Shown here in pieces: positions 47,944 through 52,852 of a stretch of 52,852 nt of DNA. This stretch comes from Butyrivibrio sp. Its GTDB lineage: Bacteria; Bacillota; Clostridia; Lachnospirales; Lachnospiraceae. The DNA lies in the NCBI GenBank assembly GCA_016291375.1, contig JAEEXE010000020.1, positions 1 to 52,852 on the forward strand, in the 5' to 3' direction. The notes beneath the pieces were generated by a model. The model worked only from the letters and a program-made list of their open reading frames with translations, was not told the DNA's origin and ran no database searches. Made by a program: the position numbers and the translations under genes. The stretch's first letter is position 1, and every line of letters starts with the position of its first letter.

Positions 47944-49881
47944 ATGGAGAATACAGAAAAAAATACTTGGAAGACCAGGCGGGATATGGTGAAAGGACTA
48001 CTTGATCTGATAAGACCGCTTAAGGCATATTACAATGATGAAAAAAGCATGCTGAAGATCGGAAACACTTCAGCTCATTACGGAGAGAGAGCAGCCGGAA
48101 TGGAGGGATGGGCCAGAGTCCTTTGGGGACTAGGGCCTCTCTTTGCTACCGACAATGAAGATATTGGTTCCGAACAGAAAAAAGAAATTGATGAATGGAA
48201 AAAGTTGTATCTGGAAGGGCTCAGAAACGGAACCGATCCTTTTAGCGCCGGATTCTGGGGAAATATGGAAGACTACGATCAAAAGATGGTAGAGACTGCA
48301 GCTATAAGTGTTGCCCTATCAATTGCAGGCGAATCCCTGTGGAAACCTCTTTCCGTGGAGGAAAAGATAAGGGTGGAAGCATGGATGCGACAGATAAACA
48401 GCCACAAAATACATGCTAATAACTGGCGCTTTTTTAGGATACTTACAAACATGGCATTCGCAAGGCTGGGGCTTAAAGTTGATACACAGGCTTTGGTAGA
48501 GGATTTTGCGGTAATAGAAGGCTGCTATGTATCTGATGGCTGGTACTATGACGGGCATGAGGGGCAGATGGATTATTATATTCCTTTTGCCATGCATTTC
48601 TACGGACTTATTTGGGCTGCTCTTGCGCCTACGGCTTCTTCAAAAGAAATGGGAGAAGCTGCCAAATTTTTTGGCCGCCCTTATAAGGAGATGCTTCTTA
48701 AAAGAGGGAGACGCTTTGCGGAAGATTATGAGAAATGGTTTTCCGATGATGGAGTCGAAGTACCCTTTGGCAGAAGCCTTACCTATAGATTTGCTCATGC
48801 TGCATTTTGGCCTGCTTTAATACTTGCAGAGGATATGCTTGGACAAACCGCAGCTAACAAAACATACGGTGAAGTTCTTGCCAATGAACTTTTCGGAAGA
48901 GTTGTGACCAAAGAGATCTCCGAGGGAGAGAAAAAAGAAGAGCTTTATAAGCATATTCTTTTGTCTAATTTTAGAAGCTGGATGGAGTATCCCATAAGGG
49001 ATGAGAAAGGCTTTCTTACTATAGGTTACAGATATCCTAATCTGATAATGAGTGAGAAATATAATGCACCGGGGTCTCCGTATTGGTCATTTAAGGCTTT
49101 CTTAATTTTGATGTTCCCCGCAGGCAGCAGGATATGGTCCATGGGGGAGAAGAAGCTTACGCCGCCATCTAAGAGTTATCTTAAGGCTCCGCACATGATT
49201 CTTTGTCATGATGAGGTCGGCGGCGTGGATAACGTTACAATGTTCCCCTGTGGTCAGTACCCGGGGATGGAACACGGAAATTGCGACTCCAAGTACAAAA
49301 AATTGGTGTATTCAAACAGGTTTGGCTTCAGCGTCCAGAGGGGGAACGGTTTGGAGGACGGAGCCTTTGACAATGTGTTTGCGGTTTCAAGACATGAGGA
49401 GGATACCTATCATATGACCAAATGCGTGCGCTGGGAGGCGGACGAGAATGAGGTAAGGATTATTTCAGAGCCTTTGGAAGGAGTAAGAGTTAAGACGACT
49501 GTTATTCCCCAAGGCTTTGGCTGGCATAAGAGAATTCATGAGATAGATACAAGGATAGCAATAGATGTGGCTGACGGAGGTTTCGCGTTTCCGGTGGAAA
49601 GACCGTTTGATGATAAGCTTGGGGCAGAAGGAAAGATAAATTGCTCTGAGCCCATATATCAAGGCGGCGCTCAGTTTTTATCCGCTGATTGGGGAAGTGT
49701 CGGAGTAGCCAGTGAAGATAAGGAGGCAGAGATTTCTTTTGTCAGGGCGTTCCCAAATACTAATCTTATGGCGCCCCTTACGGTTATTCCCTATGTAAAA
49801 AGAGAGTATAATCCCGGAAAATACGTCCTTGTAGACAGATTCTACGGCGTAGCGACGTCGGATATAATTGTGATAAATTAA
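47944..49881 (+). CDS. DUF2264 domain-containing protein
   Basis: 645-residue protein without a signal peptide. Residues about 1-380 match the DUF2264 pattern ('MVKGLLDLIRPLKAYY', 'ERAAGMEGWARVLWGLGPL', 'SHKIHANNWRFFRILTNMAFARLGL', 'DGWYYDGHEGQMDYYIPFAMHFYGL', 'FGRSLTYRFAHAAFWPALI'), probably an alpha/alpha toroid. The C-terminal 230 residues look beta-rich ('VYSNRFGFSVQRGNG', 'GVRVKTTVIPQGFGWHKRIHEIDT'). Toroid plus beta-sandwich is the layout of several polysaccharide lyases, and the neighbour GH88 handles lyase products, so a lyase or hydrolase role on uronic-acid sugars is plausible, but this is inference. It starts 11 bases after GH88. Confidence 0.85.
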   Translation: MENTEKNTWKTRRDMVKGLLDLIRPLKAYYNDEKSMLKIGNTSAHYGERAAGMEGWARVLWGLGPLFATDNEDIGSEQKKEIDEWKKLYLEGLRNGTDPFSAGFWGNMEDYDQKMVETAAISVALSIAGESLWKPLSVEEKIRVEAWMRQINSHKIHANNWRFFRILTNMAFARLGLKVDTQALVEDFAVIEGCYVSDGWYYDGHEGQMDYYIPFAMHFYGLIWAALAPTASSKEMGEAAKFFGRPYKEMLLKRGRRFAEDYEKWFSDDGVEVPFGRSLTYRFAHAAFWPALILAEDMLGQTAANKTYGEVLANELFGRVVTKEISEGEKKEELYKHILLSNFRSWMEYPIRDEKGFLTIGYRYPNLIMSEKYNAPGSPYWSFKAFLILMFPAGSRIWSMGEKKLTPPSKSYLKAPHMILCHDEVGGVDNVTMFPCGQYPGMEHGNCDSKYKKLVYSNRFGFSVQRGNGLEDGAFDNVFAVSRHEEDTYHMTKCVRWEADENEVRIISEPLEGVRVKTTVIPQGFGWHKRIHEIDTRIAIDVADGGFAFPVERPFDDKLGAEGKINCSEPIYQGGAQFLSADWGSVGVASEDKEAEISFVRAFPNTNLMAPLTVIPYVKREYNPGKYVLVDRFYGVATSDIIVIN

Positions 49882-49894
49882 AACCTATTTTGAA

Positions 49895-49923
49895 TTGTTG
49901 TATTTCCCATAACTTTGTAAAAT
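49895..49923 (+). promoter_or_regulatory. Putative promoter of the LicD fusion gene
   Basis: TTGTTG at 49895-49900, 17 bases, TAAAAT at 49918-49923, about 42 bases before the start codon. Confidence 0.45.
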
Positions 49924-49965
49924 GGAAGGTGAGAGTATTATACCTTTCGGGTGATGGGGGACAAC

Positions 49966-52332
49966 ATGAACCGATCAATTGATTTTTTCAGAGATGAAGT
50001 CAGAAACGGATTTTATATACCGACAGCGATAAAACAGGCATGGGCTGCAGCCCTAGATGTTCTTGACGTGATCGATGATATATGTACAAGGCACGGAATC
50101 AGGTATTATGCCGATTGGGGAACAGCTCTTGGAACAGTAAGGCATGGAGGGTACGTTCCCTGGGATGATGACCTTGATATCTGTATGCTTCGGGACGACT
50201 ACGATAGATTCAGGGAAGTTGCGGACGCAGAGCTACCTCAGAACTATGTTATTCACGATTATGAGAGAAAAGAAAATCACTGGCTGTTCCTGGCAAGAGT
50301 GGTGAACAACTCAAGGATGTGCTTCGAGGAGAAATACCTTGATGAGCACAATAACTTTCCGTGGCTTGTAGGAATAGATATTTTTATCAAAGATTATCTC
50401 TATGAGGATGCTGAAAAAGAAAAGGCGAGAGATGCGGAAATTATGGATATTCTTGCCATAGCTCAGACTGTTATAGATGGTGATTTTGATAAAGCTTATC
50501 TTTCTTCGAAGATAGAAGAACTATCCGGAAAGTATCATGTAAGACTACCCATAGTTTCTTTTGACGAAGAAGAAAAAAGAAAGCTCGCGGTCAAATTATA
50601 CAGGCTTGCCGAAAAACAGATGGCAAGGGTAAAACCGGAAGAAACAAATCTCGTGGGACAGATTTTTCCGTGGGTTCTCAAAAACGGAAACAGCGCCGGA
50701 GAGAAGAAATCCTGGTATGAGAACAGTGTAAGGCTTCCTTTCGAGGATGTGACTATTCCGATGCCGGCACGCTACAATGAAATGCTTCGCTCAAGATACG
50801 GAGATTACTGTACTTTTAAGAAGGTGTGGAGTGGTCATAACTATCCTTTTTTTGAAGGACAGAGAAAAGAAATGGAAGAGATATCCGGGGAGTCTTTTGC
50901 CGGATTTAAGTTTGATGAGTCCATGCTCGAGCGCGCGCTGCCTGATAAGAGTGGTTCTCTTAAGACAATGGCTAAAGAATGTCTTTCCGAGATGGAGAGA
51001 TTGTTTGAGGCTGCAAAAGAGCAGTATTTAAGTGCGGCGCAGGCTTTAAGTGACTCTTCGCTCGTTTTGAATCCGGGTGACAAAGCGGACGTCTTTACAC
51101 AGACTGTAGGAGATCTTCAGCAGCTGGCAGCGGATCTTGGTACCTTGGCAGAAAATGTAAAGGGCGAGAAAAAGGAATGTACTATAAAAATTGTGGGAGC
51201 TCTTCAGAGATTCTGCGATGTGATATGGGAAGAATACAATGAGTTAGTGGCAGATTGTATTGGAAGTGAAAACGGGGCAGATGCAGCAAAACTGCATCAT
51301 GCTCAGTCTTTTGGTGCCCGGAGCTTATCAGCTCTTAGCGAGGTATCGGCGGCAGTAAAAGAGAATATTCTTGATAGGAAGGAAGTTCTGTTTCTTAGTA
51401 TTGGGCCACTTGAGTGGACCGCTCTTGATAAGTATTACAGGGAAGCAGTTAAGGATGATAAGACAGATGTAGTCGTAATTCCTCTTCCTTTTATGAAAAA
51501 GCGGTTTCTTGGTGAGATCAATATGACTGAGACTGAGATTGATGCAGCAGTCGAGCTATCGTCTTATCCTTCAGGCATTGAGTATACAAACTGGCAGGAC
51601 TATGATCTTGAGATGCACGCTCCTGAGATTGTCTATACAAATAATCTATATGACGGGGCCAATCCCTGCCTTACGATACCGCCCTATTATTATTCGCAAA
51701 ATGTGATAAAATATGCTGATGAAGTAATATACGTTCCCATTGCAGGCACATCAGAGATATCTTCGGAAGATATAATAGATATCTACAATATGGGACACTA
51801 TGTTGTTTCGCCAGGTGTTATCTTAGCAGATAAGATCATGGTTCAGTCTGAGAATATCAAAAGACGCTATGTGGAAGTTCTTACCGCTTTTGCAGGGCAA
51901 GACAGTAAAGACATCTGGGAGAAAAAGATTGAGGCAGCAGGAGATGAGAATACCGAAAAGCACAAGCTAAAGAGGCTTCTGTTTTGTATAGGAGCCAATG
52001 AAGTTGCGGAATGCGAAGGCTCTTTTGCACAGCTTCTTAATAATAAGCTTGACGCGATACGAAACGCTTCGGCTGATCTGAAAGTGTCGGTGCTTTTGTA
52101 TCCTTCTGATGATGCGGTATTTAGGGAAGCGGACCTTGATAGATATACTGAGATGTTGGGCGTTTTGCGTAGTGCCAAGGATGAGGGGATAATAGACCTT
52201 GTGCCCGATTATCTGCAGTCTGCTGATGCTGTTTCAAGGGATTATGACGCTTATTACGGAAGTCCATCACCTTTTGTTCCTGCATTTTTTGTGAGCGGAA
52301 AGCCTGTGATGATAGCAGATTTTAAAGTCTGA
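49966..52332 (+). CDS. LicD family nucleotidyl/phosphotransferase fused to a second glycan-modification-like domain
   Basis: 788-residue protein. Residues about 20-290 are a LicD domain: 'YYADWGTALGTVRHGGYVPWDDDLDICMLRDDYDRF' has the metal-binding DDDLD. LicD proteins attach phosphocholine or similar groups to surface polysaccharides. Residues about 300-460 are helical, a likely linker. Residues about 460-788 resemble the N-terminal part of CDP-glycerol phosphotransferase-like proteins ('VLFLSIGPLEWTALDKYYREAVKDDKTDVVVIPLPF', 'HAPEIVYTNNLYDGANPCLTIPPYYYSQNVIKYADEVIYVPI'); this match is less sure. I prefer the ATG at 49966 after GGGGGA; GTG and ATG four or five codons earlier are also possible. 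No signal peptide. Confidence 0.8.
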   Translation: MNRSIDFFRDEVRNGFYIPTAIKQAWAAALDVLDVIDDICTRHGIRYYADWGTALGTVRHGGYVPWDDDLDICMLRDDYDRFREVADAELPQNYVIHDYERKENHWLFLARVVNNSRMCFEEKYLDEHNNFPWLVGIDIFIKDYLYEDAEKEKARDAEIMDILAIAQTVIDGDFDKAYLSSKIEELSGKYHVRLPIVSFDEEEKRKLAVKLYRLAEKQMARVKPEETNLVGQIFPWVLKNGNSAGEKKSWYENSVRLPFEDVTIPMPARYNEMLRSRYGDYCTFKKVWSGHNYPFFEGQRKEMEEISGESFAGFKFDESMLERALPDKSGSLKTMAKECLSEMERLFEAAKEQYLSAAQALSDSSLVLNPGDKADVFTQTVGDLQQLAADLGTLAENVKGEKKECTIKIVGALQRFCDVIWEEYNELVADCIGSENGADAAKLHHAQSFGARSLSALSEVSAAVKENILDRKEVLFLSIGPLEWTALDKYYREAVKDDKTDVVVIPLPFMKKRFLGEINMTETEIDAAVELSSYPSGIEYTNWQDYDLEMHAPEIVYTNNLYDGANPCLTIPPYYYSQNVIKYADEVIYVPIAGTSEISSEDIIDIYNMGHYVVSPGVILADKIMVQSENIKRRYVEVLTAFAGQDSKDIWEKKIEAAGDENTEKHKLKRLLFCIGANEVAECEGSFAQLLNNKLDAIRNASADLKVSVLLYPSDDAVFREADLDRYTEMLGVLRSAKDEGIIDLVPDYLQSADAVSRDYDAYYGSPSPFVPAFFVSGKPVMIADFKV

Positions 52333-52361
52333 TCTTAATTAAGGAAAGAGGAAAGTTTTAA

Positions 52362-52852
52362 ATGAAAAAGAATACAAATCTTATTTTTATAATGTTGTAC
52401 CCATACATATTTATATTTGTGGCGCTTTATACGTTTTTGGTATCCAAGTATCTGCCTGATTCCGTGAGCAGATTTATTATTTTCTTTTTGCCGGGAGCCT
52501 TTGGATTTATGGCATTTATTGCTACCGTTATGAATTTTATTAAGACCTTGAAAGGTGAGACAGTAGCGCTTGATCTTGCTCACTCCAATAAGGTTATCAA
52601 GCTGGTGCATATTCCTTTTTTCGTCTTAATGTTTCTTCTTGGATGCTTAGGACTGGTTATGAGTATATGGGGAATTGGCTTGATAATCGGTGCGGTGGTG
52701 ATAGATTTATTTACGATCCTATTCTCCGGAACAGTGGGCATGTGCGCTGCTATCAGCGCTTACAAAGAAGCTAAGCTTACTAAAAGCGAAGCGTTTGCTT
52801 ATGCTGTATGCAGTTACATATACTGTATTGATGTGTTCGCCGCAGTTATCTA
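52362..52852 (+). CDS. Membrane protein of unknown function, 5' part (runs off the window)
   Basis: An open frame from an ATG with AAAGAGG upstream to the window edge gives 163 residues without a stop. At least four hydrophobic helices are visible: 'LIFIMLYPYIFIFVALYTFLV', 'FIIFFLPGAFGFMAFIATVMNFI', 'LVHIPFFVLMFLLGCLGLVMSIWGIGLIIGAVVIDLFTILF' (one or two) and one near the end. I do not recognise the family. It is 29 bases after the LicD fusion gene on the same strand and may be in its operon. Confidence 0.75.
   Translation, partial: MKKNTNLIFIMLYPYIFIFVALYTFLVSKYLPDSVSRFIIFFLPGAFGFMAFIATVMNFIKTLKGETVALDLAHSNKVIKLVHIPFFVLMFLLGCLGLVMSIWGIGLIIGAVVIDLFTILFSGTVGMCAAISAYKEAKLTKSEAFAYAVCSYIYCIDVFAAVI

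Noticed and set aside
1..52852. CRISPR arrays, tRNA/rRNA genes, integrases or insertion sequences
   Set aside because: I read for spaced repeats, cloverleaf-like genes and transposase or recombinase motifs and found none that I can support.

Overview
The window looks like a chromosomal segment of a moderately AT-rich Firmicute of the family Lachnospiraceae, most like the rumen and gut genera Butyrivibrio/Pseudobutyrivibrio. This rests on gene content and sequence style (lplABC-type sugar ABC transporters without an ATPase, YesN-like regulators, LicD fusions, clostridial-type ThiF and ThiH, TraX), not on a marker gene. I saw no rRNA, tRNA, CRISPR array or classical insertion sequence.

Region by region. 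1-1.75 kb: end of trkA plus trkH (potassium uptake). 1.9-14.8 kb: housekeeping and accessory genes: a leftward group (beta-CASP nuclease, thyA, traX), a DUF3048 lipoprotein, dihydrofolate reductase, a YegS-type lipid kinase, a leucine-rich-repeat protein, a MoxR AAA ATPase with its VWA partner, and two zinc-ribbon membrane proteins. 14.9-22.45 kb: a TPP-riboswitch-controlled thiamine operon, thiW-thiM-thiE-thiD-thiS-thiF-thiG-thiH-thiC, closed by a strong terminator. 22.6-24.6 kb: a 2-isopropylmalate synthase whose reading frame continues into a complete AraC-type DNA-binding domain. 24.7-30.3 kb: a PrsA-like lipoprotein, a CIRCE-controlled htpG with an acidic insert, a membrane-anchored lipase-like protein and the thiamine transporter subunit ThiT. 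30.5-34.9 kb: an unknown membrane-anchored protein, a PPOX-family protein, a 620-bp imperfect palindrome lying between divergent genes, an orphan sugar-binding lipoprotein and a PHP phosphatase.

35-49.9 kb is a Gram-positive polysaccharide-utilisation locus. A first ABC transporter (two permeases and a binding protein) is followed by a LacI regulator, a cytosolic GH30 glycosidase and a membrane-bound AraC regulator. Four AAAAACGTTTTT-type palindromes lie upstream of this transporter, its binding protein and the LacI gene, and they define a likely local LacI regulon. A second binding protein and two permeases are followed by a GH88 unsaturated glucuronyl hydrolase and a DUF2264 protein, pointing to import and breakdown of acidic, lyase-generated oligosaccharides. 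No transporter ATPase is encoded here, so a shared MsmX-type ATPase elsewhere is expected. The window ends with a large LicD fusion protein and the start of an unknown membrane protein.

The two observations I find most unusual are the LeuA-AraC fusion (22603-24594) and the long palindromic element with possible target-site duplication (31856-32477).
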